This document shows, piece after piece, positions 7,537-15,359 of a DNA stretch of 43,297 bases (the stretch's first letter is position 1; every line of letters starts with the position of its first letter). The translations under genes were made by a program, and so were the position numbers. Source of the stretch: JAWXBG01 sp044375415 (GTDB lineage: Bacteria; Bacteroidota; Bacteroidia; Flavobacteriales_D; Sanyastnellaceae); NCBI GenBank assembly GCA_044375415.1, contig JBILMS010000027.1, positions 1 through 43,297 of the forward strand, written 5' to 3'. The notes under the pieces were generated by a model. It worked only from the letters and a program-made list of their open reading frames with translations. It searched no databases and was not told the origin of the DNA.

Positions 7537-7851
7537 GCCTCACCCCTAGACCCTCTCCATCCCCTTTCCACAAGCTCAAGGACACGACAGGCTCAGGAGG
7601 ACGAGGAGAGGGGGACGTTCACGTTAAATGAAAAATATGGTTTTTAAGAGTGCGCGGCTTTAAAAAACGCAAACTTTTCAGCTTATAGAATGGGTCCCCT
7701 CTCCTCTGGAGAGGGCGGAGGGTGAGGCCCTCGAAGAAAAATGGTTTTTCAAAACTAGAAAATGTAAAAGGCCTATTTTCAATCTAAATCCATGACTTGT
7801 TTTTGGCAGCTTTTCGTATCCTTGAACTTGTCGAAAGCGGAGGGTGAGGCC
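7537..7851. repeat. GC-rich dispersed-repeat cluster in the 7445-7920 gap
   Basis: The 476-base gap has no gene. GCCTCACCC (7537-7545) is the inverted copy of GGGTGAGGC at 7720-7728 and 7842-7850. The 15-mer GCGGAGGGTGAGGCC occurs directly at 7715-7729 and 7837-7851. CCCTCTCC (7697-7704) and GGAGAGGG (7708-7715) form a perfect 8-bp hairpin with a 3-nt loop. Fragments such as CAAGCTCAAGG and CTTGAACTTGTCGAAAG resemble other common intergenic repeats. It looks like a mosaic of decayed REP-type elements, which may also end transcription of the convergent genes on either side. Confidence 0.7.
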
Positions 7852-7920
7852 TTCGGAGAGAAATGCTCATGAATTGATAAATCAACATACATCACATTCA
7901 TATGAAATCTGTAACTGTTA

Positions 7921-8622
7921 TTACCTTGCCAATTTCAGCTTTATGTCATCATAAATTACACCTACGAGTAATACGCCGGCCGCAATGACTAAGACATAAA
8001 GCTGAATAGTAGAATAAAATATTCCCCCGAGTAGTCCGCCCACAAAGAAAAATGTGATGATAGTCAGGCGCAGTTTAATGGAAGAGTATAGTTTTTCTTT
8101 TTGTTCTTTTTGCTTGTAAAAAAAGAGCTGAGAAAGTTCAATGCCCAAATCTGTAAAGAGCCCTGTCAGGTGAGTCGTACGGACCGTTGCATTCGAGATG
8201 GTGGTCACCAGCGAATTTTGTAGACCCATTGCGAATAGCAGTGAAAAGGCGAGAATGTTTGGTGCTTCTATAACAAGAATTTCTCCGAGAAAGGCAACAG
8301 AAAACAAGATGATACATTCGATAAGAATCGGGGTAACATAGATTAAACGGCTGTTCACCTTAGATACTAACTCGACTAATAGATTCGAAACAAAAGAACC
8401 CAAGAAGAAAAAGAAAATGTAGAGGAAGTATATGAGTCCTTGCCAAAAGTTCAGCTTAAAAACTTCGTCAACAAAAAAGGCAAAATGTCCCGTGACATTC
8501 GTTGTCAACTTTTGGACGGCTAGGAATCCGGCGACATTTACTATACCGGCAACAAAAGACAACAAGGAGGCAATTCTCAAATTGTGCGATAATGTTCTTG
8601 TCTTTCCTCGATGTCTAAACAT
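7921..8622 (-). CDS. DUF1275 (YoaK-like) integral membrane protein
   Basis: This 233-aa protein has about six hydrophobic membrane segments. Family hallmarks are FVAGIVNVAGFLAVQKLTTNVTGHFA near the N terminus and MGLQNSLVTTISNATVRTTHLTG in the middle. DUF1275 members are of uncertain function, and transport has been suggested for some. The C terminus ends in a short basic tail on the predicted cytoplasmic side. Start at ATG 8622, preceded by basic residues (MFRHRGKTR). It lies 55 bases upstream of the TPR lipoprotein stop on the same strand, so it may be co-transcribed with it. Confidence 0.85.
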   Translation of the reverse strand: MFRHRGKTRTLSHNLRIASLLSFVAGIVNVAGFLAVQKLTTNVTGHFAFFVDEVFKLNFWQGLIYFLYIFFFFLGSFVSNLLVELVSKVNSRLIYVTPILIECIILFSVAFLGEILVIEAPNILAFSLLFAMGLQNSLVTTISNATVRTTHLTGLFTDLGIELSQLFFYKQKEQKEKLYSSIKLRLTIITFFFVGGLLGGIFYSTIQLYVLVIAAGVLLVGVIYDDIKLKLAR

Positions 8623-8677
8623 GCAATAGTTGTCTATTTGCCCGTTTGGTCTTGCCTAATGGAAGTGCGTCAAGTGT

Positions 8678-9718
8678 TTATTCCCCACGGACACGCGACA
8701 ATGCTTTAGCAGCGTCGGTATAGGTAGGTTCTAATTTGAGAGCTTGAACATAATCTTCCTGAGCTTCTTTGATCTTGTTCAGACTTTCGTAGCAGAGTCC
8801 GCGGTTATAAAAAGCCTTGGTATAGGCAGGTACCAACTGAATCGCATGACTGAATTCTACAGCAGCCGAATCATAACGTTGAAGGTATTCGAGATAAACA
8901 AAACCTTTGTTGAAGTGAGCTGCAGCCCACGTATCATCGATCTTGAGAATTTCATCGTAACAATTAAAAGCTTGTCTGTACCGCTTGTTATCGAGTTGCC
9001 CCGATTCTTGTAAAAATATCGCTTTGTTGTAAAGCGCTTCAATGCTTTGCGGTTTGATGGCAATGGCTTGATTATAATATTCGAGAGCCAATGGATGTTT
9101 TCGAGCGGCATAGGTAAGACCAAGTTCTATGTAGGCATCATAGTAGTTAGGGTCGATTTCGATGGCTGTTTGGTACGATGAAAAAGCCAGTGTGGTATCT
9201 CCAATCTGCCGGTATAATCTACCTTTGAGATAGTAGCCGTAGGGAAGAAATTCGTTTTCTTTTAGTGCAGAATTAATGTGAGCAATGGCCGTTTCGTAGT
9301 TCTTCAAAACGATATCGATGGCCGCTTTCTTGAGCAGACAGTCGGTATTTTTATCATTGAATCCCAGGCAGTTTTTGTATTCATCGTAGGCGCTGTTCAC
9401 TTCTTGTCGGAACCAATGTAGTTCTCCTTTATAGAGATATACATCATCTTTAGTGCTATCAATTTCCAATGCTCTGGAGATGTCGAGGAATGCCATTTCA
9501 TAGTTTTCCTTTTCACCATAATATTTCGCTCGGTTCAAGTAGTTAATGTAGTTACTTGGATCATCGAGGATTTTTTGGTTGAGTGAACTAAGCGAAGAAT
9601 CGATGGAATTTTTTGTAGTGTTTTCCGCTTGGTTCGTTTCGGTTGTTTTGGGTTTTTGGTAACATGCGGCTAAGGCGAACATGAAAACCAGACCCACGAA
9701 AAGATTTATTCTGCTCAT
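8678..9718 (-). CDS. TPR-repeat lipoprotein
   Basis: This 346-aa protein begins MSRINLFVGLVFMFALAAC, a lipoprotein signal with lipobox LAAC, so the mature protein is anchored by Cys19. After a Thr/Asn-rich linker it consists almost wholly of tetratricopeptide repeats, about eight, with the pattern A..Y..AL......DPNYYDAYIELG. A role as a scaffold in an outer-membrane or periplasmic complex is likely but not specified. The longer start at 9739 would put seven extra residues before the signal peptide, so 9718 is preferred. The start lies 27 bases from the repeat element at 9745-9865. Confidence 0.85.
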   Translation of the reverse strand: MSRINLFVGLVFMFALAACYQKPKTTETNQAENTTKNSIDSSLSSLNQKILDDPSNYINYLNRAKYYGEKENYEMAFLDISRALEIDSTKDDVYLYKGELHWFRQEVNSAYDEYKNCLGFNDKNTDCLLKKAAIDIVLKNYETAIAHINSALKENEFLPYGYYLKGRLYRQIGDTTLAFSSYQTAIEIDPNYYDAYIELGLTYAARKHPLALEYYNQAIAIKPQSIEALYNKAIFLQESGQLDNKRYRQAFNCYDEILKIDDTWAAAHFNKGFVYLEYLQRYDSAAVEFSHAIQLVPAYTKAFYNRGLCYESLNKIKEAQEDYVQALKLEPTYTDAAKALSRVRGE

Positions 9719-9744
9719 ACGAGTACAAGGATACATCATAAACC

Positions 9745-9865
9745 CAAATCACGCGATAGAATTGCATGAAGAAATTGGTCGAAGGCAGATCGATTTCTAT
9801 CGCGTAGATTTGAGAATCCCGCAACGCATTCCAGAAATAATTATTCTAATGCGTAATGCGGGATA
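9745..9865. repeat. Two-hairpin intergenic repeat element
   Basis: ACGCGATAGAA (9751-9761) and TTCTATCGCGT (9795-9805) are perfect inverted repeats, extended by CAAATC (9745-9750) and GATTTG (9807-9812) past a single bulged A. Directly beside them, ATCCCGCAACGCATT (9816-9830) pairs with 9849-9865, the right arm carrying two extra bases. The 18-mer CAAATCACGCGATAGAAT recurs at 25188-25205. The pairing of two adjacent palindromes and a second copy suggest a small mobile or REP-like element lying between the TPR lipoprotein gene and recA. Confidence 0.75.
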
Positions 9866-9904
9866 AAAAAGAAAAAAGCCCGTGGAAGGTAAGTTCCACG
9901 GGCC
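9865..9904 (-). terminator. Intrinsic terminator of recA
   Basis: On the minus strand GCCCGTGGAA (9879-9888 complement) pairs with TTCCACGGGC (9895-9904 complement) around a 6-nt loop, followed by TTTTTTCTTTTTT. It lies 17 bases beyond the recA stop codon. Confidence 0.9.
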
Positions 9905-9921
9905 AAAAATATTCGAATTTT

Positions 9922-10929
9922 TTACGCTTTCACCTTCGCTGCGATGGCTGCGCGCACTTCTTTTTCGATTTCTTCCATGAGTTCAGGGTTGTCTTCGAGC
10001 AGTTGTTTCACGGCATCGCGACCCTGACCAAGTTTAGTTTCCTTATAGCTAAACCAGCTTCCGCTCTTTTTCACAACGGCGTAATCCACTCCAAGATCGA
10101 TCATTTCGCCTACACGGCTGATACCATGACCAAAAATGATGTCGAATTCGGCAACACGGAAAGGCGGAGCTACTTTGTTTTTAACCACTTTTACTTTGGA
10201 GCGGTTTCCGATGGCCGTTTCACCGTCTTTGATCTGTTGAGATCTGCGGATATCCAAACGAACGGAAGCATAGAATTTGAGGGCATTACCACCGGTAGTG
10301 GTTTCGGGATTTCCGAACATAACCCCAATTTTCTCTCTAAGTTGGTTGATGAAAATGCAGCAACATCCGGTTTTGCTGATGGTACCGGTAAGTTTGCGAA
10401 GAGCTTTCGACATCAAACGCGCTTGCAGGCCCACTTGAGAATCGGACATTTCTCCTTCAATTTCCGCACGGGGTGTGAGGGCCGCCACTGAGTCGATTAC
10501 GATCAGATCGATAGCACCGGAACGAATTAGGTTGTCTGCGATTTCGAGACCTTGTTCACCATTATCGGGTTGTGAGATCAACAAGTTAGCAGTATCTACA
10601 CCTAATGCTTCTGCATAGAACTTGTCGAAAGCGTGCTCCGCATCTACAATAGCGCATACACCACCTTGCTTCTGGCATTCTGCAATAGCATGGATGGCCA
10701 GCGTTGTTTTACCCGAAGATTCCGGTCCGTATATCTCTACGATACGTCCTTTAGGGTAACCACCAATTCCTAAGGCAATGTCCAGATTGATGGAACCGGT
10801 AGGAATTACTTCCATCGGCTCGATGGCATCATCTCCCAGTTTCATCACCGAACCTTTTCCATAGGTCTTTTCCAATTTGTCGATGGCCAATTGGAGGGCC
10901 TTCATTTTTTCTTTGTTTACGTCTGACAT
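9922..10929 (-). CDS. recA: Recombinase RecA
   Basis: This 335-aa ATP-dependent strand-exchange protein is central to homologous recombination and to SOS induction through LexA cleavage. Walker A is GPESSGKT at 68-75, Walker B lies in DLIVIDSVAAL, and loop 2 follows FINQLREKIGVMFGNPETTTGG. The C terminus is shorter than in E. coli (353 aa), as is common in Bacteroidota. It is a single-gene unit with a strong terminator at 9865-9904 and a candidate operator at 10968-10984. A long open frame on the opposite strand is a codon shadow. Confidence 0.99.
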   Translation of the reverse strand: MSDVNKEKMKALQLAIDKLEKTYGKGSVMKLGDDAIEPMEVIPTGSINLDIALGIGGYPKGRIVEIYGPESSGKTTLAIHAIAECQKQGGVCAIVDAEHAFDKFYAEALGVDTANLLISQPDNGEQGLEIADNLIRSGAIDLIVIDSVAALTPRAEIEGEMSDSQVGLQARLMSKALRKLTGTISKTGCCCIFINQLREKIGVMFGNPETTTGGNALKFYASVRLDIRRSQQIKDGETAIGNRSKVKVVKNKVAPPFRVAEFDIIFGHGISRVGEMIDLGVDYAVVKKSGSWFSYKETKLGQGRDAVKQLLEDNPELMEEIEKEVRAAIAAKVKA

Positions 10930-10949
10930 GTTTGTTCTGTTTTGTGGCG

Positions 10950-10984
10950 CAAAGTATCTTAGTCGGATTGTAACCTATTTACAA
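10950..10984 (-). promoter_or_regulatory. recA promoter region with inverted repeat, candidate operator
   Basis: Minus-strand ATACTTTG (10950-10957) resembles the -7 box with one base missing between TA and TTTG. Upstream of it, TTGTAA-CCTAT-TTACAA (10968-10984, plus strand) is a perfect 6-bp inverted repeat that contains the only TTG able to serve as a -33 element. An operator over the -33 box ahead of recA suggests SOS-type repression; I do not know the LexA box of this lineage. Confidence 0.35.
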
Positions 10985-11117
10985 TGCGAAAAAATCGCAA
11001 AATTTGTTCATTAGCTGCGAAATTATTGTGAATGAAGCTGAGGCCGTAGAAAGTTATGAACGCGATATGAAAAGCCCGTATTTGGGGTGAATACCTTGGT
11101 TTTACTACGAAAATGGA

Positions 11118-11339
11118 CTAGGACTTCTTCTTATAGAGGTCGCGAATAACGAAAAACACAGCCAAATAGGCGATCGTGAAAAAGAGGGAATAAACGAGCG
11201 AATGGTCTTTTCCCTGGTATTCATACTCTCCTGTACCGAATTTCATAAATCGATCGTACAGGGTGGTTGAAATAAAATAACTCAGTACAAATAGCAAAGG
11301 GGCTATTGACAGATAGATGATGGTGAATTTTTTGCTCAT
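11118..11339 (-). CDS. Small two-helix membrane protein coupled to yggS
   Basis: The protein has 73 aa from the ATG at 11339. Hydrophobic segments cover about 7-26 and 49-66, joined by an acidic/aromatic loop (FGTGEYEYQGKDHS), with a basic tail DLYKKKS. The start overlaps the yggS stop by 4 bases (ATGA), so the two are probably translationally coupled; the longer frame starting at 11411 would run into yggS and is rejected. No family is recognised. It is the last gene of the serC-serA-DUF1015-yggS series. Confidence 0.75.
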   Translation of the reverse strand: MSKKFTIIYLSIAPLLFVLSYFISTTLYDRFMKFGTGEYEYQGKDHSLVYSLFFTIAYLAVFFVIRDLYKKKS

Positions 11340-11998
11340 TTTTTTCTCTCTCCAAATATAGCACTTCCAATTCTTACCATGGTACTTCCTTCTTCGAGGG
11401 CTAGATCCCAATCGGAGCTCATACCCATGCTGATCTCGCTGAATTCAGGTCCAAACAATGGTTTCAATTGATCAAAAGTGCTTTTAATTTCTTTAAATTC
11501 TTTTCGAATTAAATCCCGATCCGAAGTAAAGGATGCCATTCCCATTACACCACATAGTATAATATTCGCCATGTTTTTTATCGATGGGTCAGATGCTAAT
11601 GCAATTGCCTCGTCCGGCGATAATCCATGTTTTGTCTCTTCTTTGGCTACATGTAACTGAAGTAAGCAAAAAATTTGACGATTATGTTTTGCAGCCGCCT
11701 GATTTATTTTTTCGAGTAAAGACAGGCTATCTACACCATGTATGTACGAAACAAATGGCGCAATATATTTTACTTTATTGCTCTGAAGGTGCCCTATAAA
11801 ATGCCATTCGATATCTGTGGGAAGAAGTTCCCGTTTATCGCAAAGTTCTTGTACATAATTTTCTCCAAAACTCCTCTGACCTGCGGCATACGCTTCCTCA
11901 ATCGCCTTGTTAGGCTGGAGTTTGGAAACTGCAATGAGTTTAACCCCCTCTCCAAGTTTCGTAGAATATTCTGAAAGATGTTCTGCTACGGTACCCAT
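11336..11998 (-). CDS. yggS: YggS/PLPBP-family pyridoxal phosphate homeostasis protein
   Basis: This 220-aa single-domain PLP-binding protein is related to the N-terminal barrel of alanine racemase. The PLP lysine is K26 in LIAVSKLQP. Further hallmarks are FGENYVQEL, WHFIGHLQSNK, and the phosphate-binding C-terminal stretch MGMSSDWDLALEEGSTMVRIGSAIFG. Members have no clear catalytic activity and buffer PLP and amino-acid pools. It starts 3 bases after DUF1015, in an operon with two PLP/serine-pathway genes, which fits a PLP-related role. Confidence 0.97.
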   Translation of the reverse strand: MGTVAEHLSEYSTKLGEGVKLIAVSKLQPNKAIEEAYAAGQRSFGENYVQELCDKRELLPTDIEWHFIGHLQSNKVKYIAPFVSYIHGVDSLSLLEKINQAAAKHNRQIFCLLQLHVAKEETKHGLSPDEAIALASDPSIKNMANIILCGVMGMASFTSDRDLIRKEFKEIKSTFDQLKPLFGPEFSEISMGMSSDWDLALEEGSTMVRIGSAIFGERKK

Positions 11999-12001
11999 GT
12001 C

Positions 12002-13225
12002 TTATGTCAGATCATAAATTACCAAACCGCTTCTTAGTTTAGGTTCAATCCAAGTGCTCTTTGGAGGCATGCTAATCTGCTCATCGGAAACGCGTTTAAG
12101 TTCGTCGATTGCTACCGGGTGCAAAGCAAATCCTACTTTGTATTTCCCTCTATCTACAGCCTGTTGAATGGCTTCCAAACCTTTCGGACCTTCGAGAAAA
12201 GTAATACGTTTATCTTTTTTAATATCCTTTATTCCAAGAAGAGGAGTGAGAATTTTATCGGATAAAGTCTGTGCATCTAAATGATCGACTGAGGTAGATT
12301 TTAAAGTTACGCTATGCCAGCGATGATTGAGATACATCACAATTTCTCCTTTTTTATCGGGCCGTTCGAGGGGATTGGCATCCATCACTTCGAAATCGTT
12401 TTCTAAGAGTCTGAGAAAATCGGTTTCAGTATGACCATTTAAAGAACTAACCAAACGGTTGAATTCATAGATGCGCACATTTGAATCGTCGAGGATGTAG
12501 GAGAGAAAATAATTCCAAGGTTCTTGACCTGTGTAATTGGGATTCTCCTGGCGTTTTTTCAAACATAGAGCAGCACTCGAAGCACAGCGGTGGTGACCAT
12601 CTGCGATATACAAGTTGCTCATTTTCGAATACATCTTTTCAATCAGATCCACATCTTCAGGTTTATCGAGAACCCATAACTGATGTCGAACCGTTGTCAT
12701 TTGTGTGAAATCATATTCGGGACGAGTAGACAAATACTTGTCGCTGATTTGAGCCAATTCTTCCGAAACTTCTCCAATGAGCAAAACGGGTTCTGCATTT
12801 AAAGCAGTTCGTTCTAGGTATTGCGTAAATACTTCTTGACGTTTAGAAAGGGTCTGTTCATGGATTTTGATATGACCGCTTAGGTAATCATCAACAGCTA
12901 CAGCAGAGATGATCCCAGTGAACCGATGACCCATTTTTATTTGACTATATAAATAATAGGAAGGAGTCTGTTCGCGAAGGAAAATTTCCTGATCTATGAA
13001 GTCCTCATATTTTTTTCGAACTAATTGGAATCGTTCCGGACGAGAGAGTTTATGGAACTTTTTTGTGCCCATATCCGGATGGATAATGTGCAGAAAAGAA
13101 AAAGGATTTTCACTTAGTTTTTTTCTAAGTGAAGAAGGGGAGTAACTCACATATGAACGTGAGGCCACGAGATGTACTTTATCTCGGGTGGGTCGAACAG
13201 CGCGAAAGGGTTTGGCAACAGCCAT
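12002..13225 (-). CDS. DUF1015 protein of the serine operon
   Basis: This 407-aa protein of the DUF1015 (PF06245) family begins MAVAKPFRAVRPTRDKVHLVASRSYVSYS, the typical opening. It includes YIADGHHRCASSAALC, a conserved His-rich motif, and ends with SGLVIYDLT. The biochemical function is not established, but DUF1015 genes very often sit with serA and serC, as here (9 bases after serA, 3 before yggS), which suggests a link to serine or hydroxyacid metabolism. Confidence 0.9.
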   Translation of the reverse strand: MAVAKPFRAVRPTRDKVHLVASRSYVSYSPSSLRKKLSENPFSFLHIIHPDMGTKKFHKLSRPERFQLVRKKYEDFIDQEIFLREQTPSYYLYSQIKMGHRFTGIISAVAVDDYLSGHIKIHEQTLSKRQEVFTQYLERTALNAEPVLLIGEVSEELAQISDKYLSTRPEYDFTQMTTVRHQLWVLDKPEDVDLIEKMYSKMSNLYIADGHHRCASSAALCLKKRQENPNYTGQEPWNYFLSYILDDSNVRIYEFNRLVSSLNGHTETDFLRLLENDFEVMDANPLERPDKKGEIVMYLNHRWHSVTLKSTSVDHLDAQTLSDKILTPLLGIKDIKKDKRITFLEGPKGLEAIQQAVDRGKYKVGFALHPVAIDELKRVSDEQISMPPKSTWIEPKLRSGLVIYDLT

Positions 13226-13234
13226 GATAAATAC

Positions 13235-14197
13235 TTAAGCCGAAATAATTTCTTTAACACGTTGTGCAATTTCAATGCCGATTCGTTCTTGAGCTTCTGC
13301 CGTAGAAGCACCGATATGCGGGGTAGAAATTACCATAGGATGCGATAACAGAGAGGCATCGGGAGTAGGTTCATTTTCGAATACATCCAATGCAGCGAAA
13401 CGTATTTTACCGGCATCGAGTTGGGCTTTTAGTCCTTGCTCATTAATCACTCCACCACGAGCCGTATTAATCAAAACAACTCCTTTTTTCAAATGAGCAA
13501 ACTCATTTTCACCGATTACGGCATTTCCATTTGCCTGCTTAGGAACATGCAGAGAAATGAAATCGCTTTGTGCTAATAAATCGATAAATTCCACAAAAGG
13601 GACTTCGTATGGATACGTTTTATCGGGGCCAACAGAAACCGGAACCTCTGTGGATTCTGGTTTGTACACGTCGAAGGCTATAACTCTCATTCCACATCCA
13701 AGGGCATAAGAGGCCAGTGATCTTCCTATTTTTCCGAAGCCGACTATACCCAAGGTTTTTCCACGTAGTTCAATACCCTTAGAATAATTTTTCTTCAGGG
13801 CTTCAAAATTTCCCGGACCTGTTGAAGGCATTTCAGCTCCGGCTTTAAAGGTGTAACGTGCCGAAGCAAACATGAGCGACATTACCAATTCGGCAACACT
13901 TTGACTTCCCGCTCCCGGAGTATTAAAGACTTTTACACCTTTACTTTCGGCATATACTTTATCGATATTGTCGATGCCCACTCCACCACGACCAATAAAT
14001 TTCAGTCCGGGACAAGCATCCAATAAGTCTTTTCGCGCAGTAGTGGCACTTCTTACCAGCAGTCCGGAAACCCCTTGCTCATTGATGTATGCGGCCAAGT
14101 CATCTTGTTTGACTTTGTCGGTCAAAACAACACAGCCCATTTCTTCCAATAGTTTTTTGCCGGTGGCATCGATGCCATCATTTGCAAGTATTTTCAT
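13235..14197 (-). CDS. serA: D-3-phosphoglycerate dehydrogenase (short type)
   Basis: This 320-aa D-2-hydroxyacid dehydrogenase is the likely first enzyme of serine synthesis, oxidising 3-phosphoglycerate with NAD. The nucleotide-binding motif is GFGKIG at 153-158. Catalytic residues lie in NTARGG (Arg), ENEPTPDASLLSHP (Glu) and STPHIGAST (His). There is no C-terminal ACT domain, so no serine feedback site like that of the longer E. coli enzyme is present. It is placed between serC (6 bases upstream) and DUF1015. Confidence 0.92.
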   Translation of the reverse strand: MKILANDGIDATGKKLLEEMGCVVLTDKVKQDDLAAYINEQGVSGLLVRSATTARKDLLDACPGLKFIGRGGVGIDNIDKVYAESKGVKVFNTPGAGSQSVAELVMSLMFASARYTFKAGAEMPSTGPGNFEALKKNYSKGIELRGKTLGIVGFGKIGRSLASYALGCGMRVIAFDVYKPESTEVPVSVGPDKTYPYEVPFVEFIDLLAQSDFISLHVPKQANGNAVIGENEFAHLKKGVVLINTARGGVINEQGLKAQLDAGKIRFAALDVFENEPTPDASLLSHPMVISTPHIGASTAEAQERIGIEIAQRVKEIISA

Positions 14198-14203
14198 GTT
14201 CGT

Positions 14204-15268
14204 TTATCCTTTGATTCGTTCAAACTCTTTCATTACATCTACCAACACTTGTACACTTTCAATCGGAAGAGCATTGTACATGGAAGCTCTATAACCTCCG
14301 ACAGATCTGTGACCGGCAATACCACTAATCTCGGCAGCCTTCCACATTTTATCGAATTCAGCAGCACCGCTATCATCGTTTAAGCGAAAAGTTGCATTCA
14401 TCCAAGATCTGTCTTTTACCTCGCTATGTCCGTGGAACAGAGAGTTTCTATCCAATTCGTTGTAGAATAATTCTTGTTTGGCATTATTTCTTTGCTCCAT
14501 TCCTTCTAAACCACCGTTGGCTTTAATCCATCGAAGAGTTAGCATAGAGCAATACACTGCAAATACCGGAGGAGTATTGAGCATCGAGTCTTTATCGATA
14601 TGAGCCTGAAGATCCAAATAGGTAGGAAGTTTTCTTCCACTTTTACCTAAAGCGTCTTTGTCTATGATGTACAAAACAGTTCCTGCGGGTCCCATATTTT
14701 TCTGAGCACCGGCATAGATCATGGTGTGACGGGAAGCATCGAATTTTTTAGAGAAAATATCCGAACTCATGTCGCAGATCAAAGGCACATCTACAGCAGG
14801 GGTTTCCTTGAACTGTGTTCCAAAAATTGTATTGTTGGAAGTATAGTGCAAATAGTCGTAAGGTTTATCCAGCTTAAAAGAAGGAATGTAGCTGTGATTT
14901 TTGTCGGAGCTATCACCGACTACATCTACAGAACCTACCAGTTTCGCTTCTTTGATTGCACCACTGGCCCATACACCTGTATTTAAATAAGCTGCGCTTC
15001 CACCTTCTTTGAGGTAGTTCATGGCAGTAGTATAAAATCCTAAAGTGGCTCCTCCTTGCAAATACAAAATTTCGTAGTTATCGGGGAGCGAGAGAATATC
15101 TTTCACCAACTGTCGAGCTTCTGCCATCACAGCCTCGAAGTTTTTCGAACGGTGAGAGATTTCAATGAGCGAAAGACCCATTCCATCAAAATTGATGAGG
15201 GCTTTTGATGCTTCTTCGATGACTTCTTTTGGCAGGATACTGGGTCCGGCACTGAAATTATGTACCAT
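14204..15268 (-). CDS. serC: Phosphoserine aminotransferase
   Basis: This 354-aa class V PLP aminotransferase converts 3-phosphohydroxypyruvate and glutamate to phosphoserine. It opens MVHNFSAGPSILPKEV, typical of SerC, and the PLP lysine is K190 in IYAGAQKNMGPAG. Phosphate-binding residues lie in YLQGGATLGF and near the C terminus in HRSVGGYRASMYNALP. It is the first gene of the operon. The upstream region holds a -7-like box and a 14-bp palindrome (15293-15314). Confidence 0.97.
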   Translation of the reverse strand: MVHNFSAGPSILPKEVIEEASKALINFDGMGLSLIEISHRSKNFEAVMAEARQLVKDILSLPDNYEILYLQGGATLGFYTTAMNYLKEGGSAAYLNTGVWASGAIKEAKLVGSVDVVGDSSDKNHSYIPSFKLDKPYDYLHYTSNNTIFGTQFKETPAVDVPLICDMSSDIFSKKFDASRHTMIYAGAQKNMGPAGTVLYIIDKDALGKSGRKLPTYLDLQAHIDKDSMLNTPPVFAVYCSMLTLRWIKANGGLEGMEQRNNAKQELFYNELDRNSLFHGHSEVKDRSWMNATFRLNDDSGAAEFDKMWKAAEISGIAGHRSVGGYRASMYNALPIESVQVLVDVMKEFERIKG

Positions 15269-15292
15269 AGAAAATAAATAATGATTCGGGCG

Positions 15293-15314
15293 CGAAGTTA
15301 AAGCCTTAAGGCTT
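15293..15314 (-). promoter_or_regulatory. serC promoter-like box beside a 14-bp palindrome
   Basis: Minus-strand TAACTTCG (15293-15300) differs from TAnnTTTG in one base and lies 25 bases before the serC ATG. Immediately upstream is AAGCCTTAAGGCTT (15301-15314), a perfect palindrome within the -7/-33 spacer, as expected of a repressor site. Function inferred from position only. Confidence 0.35.
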
Positions 15315-15359
15315 GGTATTGACAGAGAATTGTCTTAAAAAGAGACCAAAGTACGGGTG

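Noticed and set aside
9856..10491. 211-aa plus-strand open frame opposite recA
   Set aside because: It is antisense to the highly conserved recA, begins in the terminator and resembles no protein; a codon-usage shadow.
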